A stretch of 35,452 nt of DNA from assembly GCA_900765525.1 (NCBI GenBank), contig CAAFRY010000031.1, positions 1-35,452 of the forward strand, written 5' to 3'. A program made the translations under genes and the position numbers. The stretch's first letter is position 1, and every line of letters starts with the position of its first letter. The notes beneath the pieces are model-generated. The model did no database searches, was not told where the DNA came from, and saw nothing but the letters and a program-made list of their open reading frames with translations. This document shows, in pieces, positions 24,656 to 32,568 of the stretch. This DNA is from an uncultured Blautia sp. Its GTDB lineage: Bacteria; Bacillota; Clostridia; Lachnospirales; Lachnospiraceae.

Positions 24656-24781
24656 TAAGGATAAAAATAATATAAATGAATCGAAATATATTGTATTTTG
24701 AAAAAAATCTCTTTTTGTTATTCTGGTTACATCAAAAAGAGGGCGGCTGAGAGACAGCACAGCCCGGACAGGAGGAAACAA

Positions 24782-26062
24782 ATGAGAAAGAAACTGATAA
24801 GCTTGTTGCTTTGTGGTGCAGTGACTGCAGGATTGTTGACGGGATGCGGCAGCAACTTGGGCGGAAGCGGAGACTCTGGCGCAGAAGGAGACAGCAAGGA
24901 AGCACAAGGAGAGTATGACCTTACCCTGTACAGCATCAATACCACGGACCCGGAATTTGACCAGTGGCTCAGCAATGTGGAAGAAGCTACAGGGCTGAAC
25001 ATCAACGTAATTGCAGCACCTACGGATTCAGATACCCGCCAGCAAAAGATTACCACGATTTTATCCACCGGAGATACTTCTGTAGACATCATTGAAATTA
25101 ATGATGAAATGAGTTCTGCATTTAAAAATTCCGGATGGCTTGAAGGTCTCAATGACACTGTAATGACAGAGGATATTGTGGGCAATTTCGCTAAAGGTTA
25201 TGTAGAAAACATGATTACAGATAAAGATGGAAATATCATCGGCGTTCCGGGGTATACTGGTTATCTGGCTTTTTGGGTGAATCAGGAAATTATGGATGAA
25301 GTGGGAATCAACTCCATTGATACTAAGGAAGACTTTATGAAATATATGGAGGCTGTGTCAGGAGACAGCAGATATGGATATGGCGGTTCCTGGGAGAAAA
25401 CCTATGTGTTTAACGAGATTGCACAGTTTGTAAACATGTTTGGAGGAGATTATTTTGACTGGACCAAGGAAGAAAATAAGGAAGCCATTCAGTTCCTCTA
25501 TGATATGGTTCAGAATGGACAGACTCCTATTGACCAGATTGCAGACAAATATGAGCAGATGAATCCAAAAGCAATTGACGGCAAATATGGCTGCTGGTTC
25601 TATTGGGGCCTTGGACCGGAGTATGAAACAGCGGATATGCTGGGAGAAGATAAAATCCATATGACAATGGTTCCCGATTTCAGCGGTAATGGAGAAAGAT
25701 ATGTATTTACAGATTCCTGGAATTATGTGTTGAATTCTGCTTCTAAAAACAAGGAAGCAGCCATTAAATTCCTTCAGTATATGTCAGAAGAGGGAGGAAT
25801 GAAAGCTTCCTATGAATATTTTGACCGCTATCCTGCCAGAACAGATGTAGCGGAAAAGATTGTTCCGGATACAGACCCGGCAAAGGAAATGTACAGCAGA
25901 TATGCAACAGAATGTACGGTTTCCGGACGACCCATGCTTCCGCAGACCATGGAATTTATTACAGATATGGGTACCATATTCCAATCCTGCATGCAGGGAA
26001 GTATTTCCGTGGACCAATTCTGTGAAAATGCCCAAGAGCTGGTGGATAAGTATAGCGAATAA
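24782..26062 (+). CDS. ABC sugar-binding lipoprotein (first of two paralogues)
   Basis: A 426-aa family 1 extracellular solute-binding protein. A lipoprotein signal peptide ends in LLTGC with the lipidated Cys22, followed by a Gly/Ser-rich linker. The mature domain should bind an oligosaccharide and deliver it to the two permeases downstream. The ATG at 24782 has GGAGG upstream; the frame is open earlier but includes no signal peptide. It is closely similar to the binding protein at 29055-30275, sharing for example TILSxGxxSVDI and VMTEDI. A hairpin after the gene may raise its transcript level relative to the permeases. Confidence 0.93.
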   Translation: MRKKLISLLLCGAVTAGLLTGCGSNLGGSGDSGAEGDSKEAQGEYDLTLYSINTTDPEFDQWLSNVEEATGLNINVIAAPTDSDTRQQKITTILSTGDTSVDIIEINDEMSSAFKNSGWLEGLNDTVMTEDIVGNFAKGYVENMITDKDGNIIGVPGYTGYLAFWVNQEIMDEVGINSIDTKEDFMKYMEAVSGDSRYGYGGSWEKTYVFNEIAQFVNMFGGDYFDWTKEENKEAIQFLYDMVQNGQTPIDQIADKYEQMNPKAIDGKYGCWFYWGLGPEYETADMLGEDKIHMTMVPDFSGNGERYVFTDSWNYVLNSASKNKEAAIKFLQYMSEEGGMKASYEYFDRYPARTDVAEKIVPDTDPAKEMYSRYATECTVSGRPMLPQTMEFITDMGTIFQSCMQGSISVDQFCENAQELVDKYSE

Positions 26063-26079
26063 GTGCAGCCGATAGATAT

Positions 26080-26130
26080 GGGGCTGTTCCATAAATCCAA
26101 TTTTGGATAGATGTTTTATGGGGCAGCTCC
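26080..26130. terminator. 16-pair intercistronic hairpin
   Basis: GGGGCTGTTCCATAAA pairs with TTTATGGGGCAGCTCC (three G-T wobbles) and encloses a smaller TCCA/TGGA stem. No T-tract follows, so it is more likely an attenuator or mRNA-stabilising structure between the binding protein and permease genes. Its right arm is shared with the hairpin at 19022-19066. Confidence 0.55.
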
Positions 26131-26162
26131 TTGCTTAAAGGTGGAAGAAGGAGGAGAGACCA

Positions 26163-27041
26163 GTGGCTGTAAGTAAAAAATCTATGAAGTGGATTCCCTG
26201 GATTTTAATATTGCCCGTTGTACTTATCAGGGGATTCACTACACTATATCCCATATTGGTAACCATAAAAAACAGCTTTTTCGACATAAAGATTTTGGCC
26301 GGAGTGGACCAATTTGTGGGTCTGGCTAATTATGTAAATGTATTTAAAGACGCTAAAGTCCAAACTTCGGTGATTTTTACGGTGATTTTTGTAGTTGTAT
26401 CTATGTTTTTTCATATTCTTCTGGGTGTAGCTCTGGCGATGATTTTGAATATGAAATTTAAAGGCCGCCGTTTTCTGAGGACTATCGTGCTGATTCCATG
26501 GGCCATGCCTACGGTAGTGGCCGGTATGGCGGCCAAATGGGCTTTTAATAATGACTATGGGCTGATTAACGATTTTGTGCGAAGGTTCTTCTCAGATTTT
26601 CAGTTTAACTGGCTCATCAATACAAGCTCTGCCAGAACAGCAGTAATCGCAGTAGATTTATGGAAAGATTTACCTTTTTTTGCAATTTTGGTACTGTCAG
26701 GCCTGCAATTTATTTCTGAGGATATTTATGAAGCAGCGAAGGTAGACGGAGCAAACGGTATGCAGAGTTTTTTCAGGATTACTCTTCCTCTGATTGCTAA
26801 AAATGTGCTGACTCTGTGTATACCCTTTACCCTTTGGAGACTTACCAGCTTTGACCTTGTGTATGCCATGACTTCAGGAGGACCTGGAGAAGATACAGCT
26901 TTAATTGCCTATCGTATCACTACGGAAGCCTTTACCAATTTGAACATAGGATACGCAGCCACTTTAGCGGTTATGCTGTTTCTGGTAATGGCAGTGTTTA
27001 GCTTTATCAATATGCGGTTTATCAGTAAAATTTCGGATTGA
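26163..27041 (+). CDS. ABC sugar importer permease, MalF/UgpA type
   Basis: A 292-aa inner-membrane permease with about six transmembrane helices and the cytoplasmic EAA loop DIYEAAKVDGANGMQSFFRI that contacts the ATPase. It forms a heterodimer with the next gene's product. The start is GTG at 26163, with GGAGGAG 6 bases upstream and no competing ATG before the first helix. No ATP-binding subunit is encoded in this operon. Confidence 0.93.
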   Translation: MAVSKKSMKWIPWILILPVVLIRGFTTLYPILVTIKNSFFDIKILAGVDQFVGLANYVNVFKDAKVQTSVIFTVIFVVVSMFFHILLGVALAMILNMKFKGRRFLRTIVLIPWAMPTVVAGMAAKWAFNNDYGLINDFVRRFFSDFQFNWLINTSSARTAVIAVDLWKDLPFFAILVLSGLQFISEDIYEAAKVDGANGMQSFFRITLPLIAKNVLTLCIPFTLWRLTSFDLVYAMTSGGPGEDTALIAYRITTEAFTNLNIGYAATLAVMLFLVMAVFSFINMRFISKISD

Positions 27042-27055
27042 CGGGAGGATAAGAA

Positions 27056-27910
27056 ATGCAGGAAAATACCAAATATAAAGCATACAGAACCATGATTACA
27101 GTGGGGAGATGGGTATTATTTGCAATTGTGGCATTTTTGATTCTGTTTCCCGTATACTGGATTTTTATTTCTTCTATTACCCCTTCAGGACAGCTATTTA
27201 AGACGCCTATAGACTATCTTCCCGACCATCCTACATTGGAGAGTTATTCTTTTTTGATAGAAAACGTAGGATTGCTGGAGAAGATTGGAAATACTGTTCT
27301 TATTGTAGGGATTACACTGATAGTGGGAACCATACTTTGTTCTATGGCAGCTTACGGATTTGCAAGATTTAATACGAAAGGCGTAACTTTGGCCTTTGCT
27401 TTTGTGATTGCTACCATGCTGATTCCGGAGGTAGTCACTGCAAGACCCTTATATGAATTTATGAGAGCCGTAGGGCTGTATGATACCTATCCGGGACTGA
27501 TTATTTTATACATTAGTGCAGTAATACCGTTTACTATATTGATACTGAAAAATTTTGCTTCGGAAATACCGGTTTCTCTGGAGGAGGCTGCGTCTATTGA
27601 TGGTGCGAATTTTTTGCAGCGGCTTTTTTTAATCGTGCTTCCCCTTATGCGGCCGGCTATTGCTACGGTGTGTATTATCAACTTTATTACCTGCCTGAAT
27701 AATTTCTTTACCCCTTTATATTATTCTAATGACATACAGGTGCTTTCTGTGTCTATTGTGCAGTTGCCTCTGAGAGATAATATGTACGGTGTGCCCTGGG
27801 ATTTAGTAAGCGCCATGGGATGGATTATACTGCTGCCAATTATTATATTTGTGGCAATCTTTGAGAAACAGATTATGGATGGTATAATGGCAGGAGGAGT
27901 AAAAGCCTAA
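27056..27910 (+). CDS. ABC sugar importer permease, MalG/UgpE type
   Basis: A 284-aa permease with six predicted helices and the EAA loop SLEEAASIDGANFLQRLFLI. It starts 14 bases after the first permease with GGGAGG upstream, and is followed 21 bases later by the GH172 gene, so all belong to one operon. Confidence 0.93.
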   Translation: MQENTKYKAYRTMITVGRWVLFAIVAFLILFPVYWIFISSITPSGQLFKTPIDYLPDHPTLESYSFLIENVGLLEKIGNTVLIVGITLIVGTILCSMAAYGFARFNTKGVTLAFAFVIATMLIPEVVTARPLYEFMRAVGLYDTYPGLIILYISAVIPFTILILKNFASEIPVSLEEAASIDGANFLQRLFLIVLPLMRPAIATVCIINFITCLNNFFTPLYYSNDIQVLSVSIVQLPLRDNMYGVPWDLVSAMGWIILLPIIIFVAIFEKQIMDGIMAGGVKA

Positions 27911-27931
27911 GCTGTATAGGAGGATGAGAGC

Positions 27932-29044
27932 ATGAATCAAGTATTTGGAGGAAGTTTATATACTCTGCCCTTTGCCAGGCAGGAAAAGAGCAGGTCTATC
28001 AATGCAGAAAATCCCAGAGGAGAAAAAGGAAAGGGGGGTATGGCTGCCAGCCCGCTAGGACCTTCCAGGAAAGGAAGTCCTTGTATTAGGGACATCAAAA
28101 GCGGAGACACTGTAACCTTAGCAGAAATAGAAGGGCCGGGAATGATTCATCATATCTGGATAACGGTTACGGATAAAACGACAGAAGCGGATTGCTTTGT
28201 GCTGCGAGACCTGGTGCTGCGTATGTATTGGGATGAGGAAGAGGTGCCTTCTGTGGAAACCCCTCTGGGAGACTTTTTTTGCTGTGGCTTTTCCCAGGAA
28301 TGTATGATAAATTCTGTACCGGTAGCAGCAGTGCCAAGCCGAGGATTGAACTGTTATTTTCAGATGCCTTTTCAGAAAAAAGCCAGGATTACACTGGAGA
28401 ATCAGCATGCAAATTCCATTCCGGCTTTTTTCTACCAGATTGATTATGGACTTTATGAAAAGCCTTTTCCGGAGGACATTCATTATTTTCATGCACACTG
28501 GAGACGGGAGAAGATTACCCGGCTTCAAGAGGACTATGTGATACTGGACCAGGTGAAAGGAAAGGGGCATTATGTGGGAACTTATATGGCCCTTACTACA
28601 TTGGAGCGTTATTGGTGGGGAGAAGGAGAAATTAAATTCTATATTGACGGTGATAAGGAATATCCCACCATCTGCGGAACCGGAACGGAAGACTACTTTG
28701 GGGGCTCCTGGAGTTTTGCAAAGCAGGAAGGAGGAAAAACTGTGGAGCAAAATTACTGTACACCTTATATGGGATACCCTTATTATTCCAGGCATGATGA
28801 GAAAATCCACAATTTATATCATAATGACGATTGTATGCCTATGCGGGGATTTTATCGGTGGCATATCCAGGACCCTATATGCTTTGAGGAAAACCTGAAA
28901 GTCACTATCCAGCAAATTGGCGTGGGTTACCGGGGACTTTTTGAGCGGCAGGATGACGTGGCCAGTGTGGCATACTGGTACCAGTCAGAACCCCACAATC
29001 CATTTGCCCCTCTTTTGAAAAAAGAGGACAGATGGCCCAGATAA
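27932..29044 (+). CDS. GH172 (DUF2961) family glycoside hydrolase
   Basis: A 370-aa DUF2961 protein. This family was reclassified as GH172 after members were shown to act on alpha-D-arabinofuranosides and difructose anhydride. Family features are GPGMIHHIWITV near residue 69 and CGTGTEDYFGGSW, whose Glu253 corresponds to the conserved catalytic glutamate region. No signal peptide, so cytoplasmic action on an imported sugar is expected. It is placed between the permeases and a second binding protein of the same importer. The substrate is not predictable from sequence; a furanoside is suggested by family only. GGAGG lies 10 bases before the ATG. Confidence 0.85.
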   Translation: MNQVFGGSLYTLPFARQEKSRSINAENPRGEKGKGGMAASPLGPSRKGSPCIRDIKSGDTVTLAEIEGPGMIHHIWITVTDKTTEADCFVLRDLVLRMYWDEEEVPSVETPLGDFFCCGFSQECMINSVPVAAVPSRGLNCYFQMPFQKKARITLENQHANSIPAFFYQIDYGLYEKPFPEDIHYFHAHWRREKITRLQEDYVILDQVKGKGHYVGTYMALTTLERYWWGEGEIKFYIDGDKEYPTICGTGTEDYFGGSWSFAKQEGGKTVEQNYCTPYMGYPYYSRHDEKIHNLYHNDDCMPMRGFYRWHIQDPICFEENLKVTIQQIGVGYRGLFERQDDVASVAYWYQSEPHNPFAPLLKKEDRWPR

Positions 29045-29054
29045 GGAGCAGAAG

Positions 29055-30275
29055 TTGAAAAAATGTGTATTGGGTGTTTTAGTTTGTGTTTTGTGTCTGT
29101 TCACTGGCTGTAAGGAAAAAATACAGAATGTGGAAGAAGAGAGAACTGAAGAAACTAAGGATGAAATTACGATTATGCATGTAGACGCTGACTATCCGGA
29201 GTTTCAGAAGTTTATCGCTCAGGCGGAAAAGGAACTGAACCTGAAAATCAACATTCTTTCTTATCCTGAAAATGCAGACAACAGACAGGCGGAAATATCT
29301 ACCATATTGTCGGCTGGGGAGGATTCGGTGGATATTTTTTCTGTAAATGACGAGATGGTCAGTGAATTTAAATATAAGGGATACCTGGAGCCTCTCAATG
29401 CCCAGGTGATGACAGAGGATATTCTTGCCTGCTACCCGGAAAGCTATATGCAGAATGTTGCTATGCTGGAGGGCCAGGTATTTTCTGTCCCTTATTATAT
29501 GGATATTATGGTATTCTGGGTAAATAAAGCCATGACCGGAGATATGGAAATAGAGACGGAAGAGGATTTTAGGCGACTTCTGGAAAAAGACTTTGGAGAA
29601 GGGCGGTATGGTTATGGCAGCGCATGGGACAGCGCCTATGTGTACAATGAGCTTTCTGAATTTATTAACCTATTCGGAGGAAGTTATTATGACTGGAGTA
29701 ATCCTGCAACCAGAGAGGCCCTTGTTTTTTTGGAAAGTATGGTAAAGAAGGGTCAGACACCGGTAGAACAGGTGACGGACCAGTATGAGCAGCTGGAACA
29801 GAAATTTCTGGAGGGGACATATGCCAGTATTTTCGTTTACAGCGGCACCATGGATATGTTTGTACGGGCCGGCGCTTACCGGGAAGATTTTATCCAACTG
29901 GCACCGTTTCCACAATTTAAAGAAAATGTAACTAATATAGCTGCCTGGCAGTATGTACTGAACAAATCTTCGGCAAATAAGGAAGCGGCTTTCCGCTTTT
30001 TAAAATATGCTGCAAGCCGGGAGGGAAGCATTGCTTATGCGGAATACATGAATCGTCTGCCGGCAAGGCTTGATATTATCAGAGAGGAAGAGTTGAACAT
30101 TCCGGGTTTTGAACAGTTGAGAGATTACGTGGAGAACACAGAATTGAAGGAAAGGCCTTTTTCCAGAAATACCATGGAGGATATTACGTCCATGGGAAAT
30201 CTGTTCCAGCGATTCGTACTGGGAGAGATTACTTTGGAGGATTTTTCCAGAGAAGCGCAGACAATTACAAAATAA
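29055..30275 (+). CDS. ABC sugar-binding lipoprotein (second paralogue)
   Basis: A 406-aa solute-binding lipoprotein with lipobox LFTGC (lipidated Cys19). It starts at TTG 29055 with AAGGAG 6 bases upstream; the nearby ATG is out of frame. It aligns along its length with the product of 24782-26062 (for example FGGSYYDWSNPATREAL against FGGDYFDWTKEENKEAI) and so arose by duplication. Having two binding proteins at the ends of one permease operon suggests two related ligands served by one channel. Confidence 0.9.
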   Translation: MKKCVLGVLVCVLCLFTGCKEKIQNVEEERTEETKDEITIMHVDADYPEFQKFIAQAEKELNLKINILSYPENADNRQAEISTILSAGEDSVDIFSVNDEMVSEFKYKGYLEPLNAQVMTEDILACYPESYMQNVAMLEGQVFSVPYYMDIMVFWVNKAMTGDMEIETEEDFRRLLEKDFGEGRYGYGSAWDSAYVYNELSEFINLFGGSYYDWSNPATREALVFLESMVKKGQTPVEQVTDQYEQLEQKFLEGTYASIFVYSGTMDMFVRAGAYREDFIQLAPFPQFKENVTNIAAWQYVLNKSSANKEAAFRFLKYAASREGSIAYAEYMNRLPARLDIIREEELNIPGFEQLRDYVENTELKERPFSRNTMEDITSMGNLFQRFVLGEITLEDFSREAQTITK

Positions 30276-30284
30276 TAAAATATA

Positions 30285-30332
30285 AAAATAATCGTCCTAT
30301 TCTTTACCGGGGAATTAGGACGATTATTTTTT
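30285..30332 (+). terminator. Terminator of the importer operon
   Basis: AAAATAATCGTCCTA pairs with TAGGACGATTATTTT around a 15-nt loop, followed by T residues. It lies 10 bases after the second binding protein and ends the operon. Confidence 0.88.
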
Positions 30333-30415
30333 ATGTGTGATGGATAACTCTCTGATACCTATTATCATTATAATGAGAATAAAGAAATACTCATGAAAAG
30401 CAAAGAATGCTATAT

Positions 30416-31210
30416 TTAATTATTCTTATGCGATAATCGTTCTCTAAATTGTGTAGGAGTCATTCCTATTCTTTTTTTAAATTGCCGCATAAAATGCAGT
30501 TCATTCTCGTATCCGCACAAGGAGGCAATGTGCTGAATGGTCATGTCACTTTGGCGTAAATACATTTGAGCCAGTTCTAGCCGGGATTTAATAATATCGT
30601 TAAGGCAAGAAACCCCAAAAAATAGTTTATATAGGTGTTGAAAATGGGAAAGACTGATATTTTGTTCTGCTGCAATTCTTTTAATGCTCCAGGGATAAGT
30701 AGGGTCATTATAAATTCTGGTGCGTAGATTGGAAAGTTGCATATAGTAAGGAACTAGCCGGTCTTGGCAAACGTTTTTTTTCAATTCCTGAGAAAGTATC
30801 ATAAGGAGTGTACGAAGGAGCTGGTCCATAATCTGTGCTTGATATTCGCCTGAAGAACGAAAAGTACGGCATAAGAAAGACTGGCAGGCGGAAAGATGCA
30901 GAAAGTCTGCAGGGTAAAGAGGTTTTCCGTAGGGAATACGAAGAGATGAAAGAAAGAGGTCTTCGTTCTCTACAGAAAAATGCAGCCAGTCATCGTTATA
31001 TCCTGGTTTTTGACAACCATAATGTACGGGCATACCTGGTTTATATAAAATAACCATTCCAGGAGAAACTGGAGTGTATGCAGAATCAATCACAAACCAC
31101 GCAGCAGTTTTGACTAACAGAAGAAGCCAGTCGGGAGAACCGTTTTTATGTTCAATATTACAAGGGACGGTATGATGGGAATCATGACCGCAAAAGTTAA
31201 TAGTCAGCAT
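30416..31210 (-). CDS. AraC-family transcriptional regulator
   Basis: A 264-aa regulator: an N-terminal cupin-like sugar-sensing domain (with GMVILYKPGMPVHYG) and a C-terminal pair of AraC helix-turn-helix motifs (SIKRIAAEQNISLSHFQHL and TIQHIASLCGYENELHFMR). The start at 31210 has GGAGG 5 bases upstream; a TTG four codons earlier overlaps that site and is rejected. It diverges from GH88 and probably controls the GH88-GH43 genes. Confidence 0.92.
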   Translation of the reverse strand: MLTINFCGHDSHHTVPCNIEHKNGSPDWLLLLVKTAAWFVIDSAYTPVSPGMVILYKPGMPVHYGCQKPGYNDDWLHFSVENEDLFLSSLRIPYGKPLYPADFLHLSACQSFLCRTFRSSGEYQAQIMDQLLRTLLMILSQELKKNVCQDRLVPYYMQLSNLRTRIYNDPTYPWSIKRIAAEQNISLSHFQHLYKLFFGVSCLNDIIKSRLELAQMYLRQSDMTIQHIASLCGYENELHFMRQFKKRIGMTPTQFRERLSHKNN

Positions 31211-31301
31211 AGAAACCTCCAATGGATAGTAATTATAAAAATTGCAGAAAAAGTCAGTATAGAAACAGTTTAGACTATAGGAAGAGAGGTGTCAATCATC
31301 C

Positions 31302-31307
31302 TATAAT
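31302..31307 (+). promoter_or_regulatory. -10 box of the GH88-GH43 operon, probably activator-dependent
   Basis: A perfect TATAAT lies 73 bases before the GH88 start and no acceptable -35 hexamer is found 16-18 bp upstream. This is the usual look of a promoter that needs an AraC-type activator, and an AraC gene sits divergently next to it. Confidence 0.5.
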
Positions 31308-31380
31308 AAAACAGAACAAAACCTTAATGGGGATGAACCTTTTGTAAAATTGTATGATTAGATTAAGAAAGGAAAATGAA

Positions 31381-32535
31381 ATGGAAATTTATGAAGTATG
31401 GGCAGATGAGGTAATTGGAAAAATCAGAGAGAAAATGGAGTGGGTCAGTGAGAAAAATAGGGATAAGATTCCTTACACCACAGACGAGAACGGAAATTAT
31501 GACGACCGTTCTGACCTTTCTGTGAAATGGGGAGAGGCAGATGGGTTAGACTGGTGGACAAATGGTTTCTGGGGAGGACTGATGTGGCTTTTGTACCAGG
31601 ATACTAAAAAAGAAAAATATGCAGAAATAGCAAGAAGTTGTGAAGAAAAGCTTTCTGGATGCTTTGATGCATATTATGGACTCCACCATGATGTGGGCTT
31701 TATGTTTCAGCCAACAGCTTCTTATGACTACAGACTAACAGGTAATGAGAAATCCCGCCGAACAGCACTGCATGCGGCCAATCTATTGGCTGGGCGTTTT
31801 AATCCTATAGGAAAATATATACGTGCCTGGAATGATATGCCTAAGGATGATACTAGAGGCTGGGCAATTATTGACTGTATGCTGAACCTATCTCTTCTGT
31901 ACTGGGCATCTGAAGAGACAAAGGACCCTCGATTTAAGCATATCGCAATGCTTCATGCAGATACAGTAATGGACGCTTTTATTAGGAAAGACGGTTCTGT
32001 ATGTCATATCGTGGAGTTTAATCCAGAGACAGGTGAGCGCCTGAAAAGTCATGGAGGGCAGGGCTACGCCCATGGTTCCTCTTGGACGAGAGGCCAGGGC
32101 TGGGCAATTTATGGATTTATGGTAAGTTATCACCATACGGGGAAAAAGGAATACTTACAGACTGCACAGAAGGTAGCTGAATATTGTATTGTAAATCTGG
32201 CAAAATCAGGTTTGATTCCAGTGGATTTTAAACAGCCGAAGCAGCCGGCGTGGGAAGATAGCTGTGCGGCAGTAATTATTGCAGGAGGACTTTTAGACCT
32301 GGCAGACTGTGTATCGGAGACAGAACAGGAGAGATACCGAAAAACAGCATTTAAAATACTGAATACGTTGTACCAGCAGCGCTGCGACTTCTCTCATAGC
32401 TGCGATGCAATTGTAAAGAATTGCACCGGCGCTTATCATTCATCTATTCATCATCAAACCATGGTATATGCAGATTATTATTTTATAGAAGCTGTGTATC
32501 GGTTAAAAAGAGCTGATATGATAAGATGCTTTTAA
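31381..32535 (+). CDS. GH88 unsaturated glucuronyl hydrolase
   Basis: A 384-aa (alpha/alpha)6-barrel enzyme that removes a 4,5-unsaturated uronic acid from oligosaccharides made by polysaccharide lyases. Family motifs are WWTNGFWGGLMWLLYQ, HHDVGFMF with Asp104, IIDCMLNLSLLYWAS with Asp165 (the two aspartates used by known GH88 enzymes) and SWTRGQGWAIYGF. No signal peptide, so cytoplasmic. The start at 31381 is preferred because AAGGAA precedes it; the ATG at 31354 has no ribosome site. GH105 is a close relative, but the aspartate contexts fit GH88 better. Confidence 0.85.
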   Translation: MEIYEVWADEVIGKIREKMEWVSEKNRDKIPYTTDENGNYDDRSDLSVKWGEADGLDWWTNGFWGGLMWLLYQDTKKEKYAEIARSCEEKLSGCFDAYYGLHHDVGFMFQPTASYDYRLTGNEKSRRTALHAANLLAGRFNPIGKYIRAWNDMPKDDTRGWAIIDCMLNLSLLYWASEETKDPRFKHIAMLHADTVMDAFIRKDGSVCHIVEFNPETGERLKSHGGQGYAHGSSWTRGQGWAIYGFMVSYHHTGKKEYLQTAQKVAEYCIVNLAKSGLIPVDFKQPKQPAWEDSCAAVIIAGGLLDLADCVSETEQERYRKTAFKILNTLYQQRCDFSHSCDAIVKNCTGAYHSSIHHQTMVYADYYFIEAVYRLKRADMIRCF

Positions 32536-32568
32536 AAACAGATAGAGGGAAAATGAGGTGAATTTTTG

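Noticed and set aside
28118..28810. 230-codon minus-strand frame opposite the GH172 gene
   Set aside because: Antisense shadow: no ribosome site, no recognisable motifs, and the plus-strand frame has family-specific motifs throughout.
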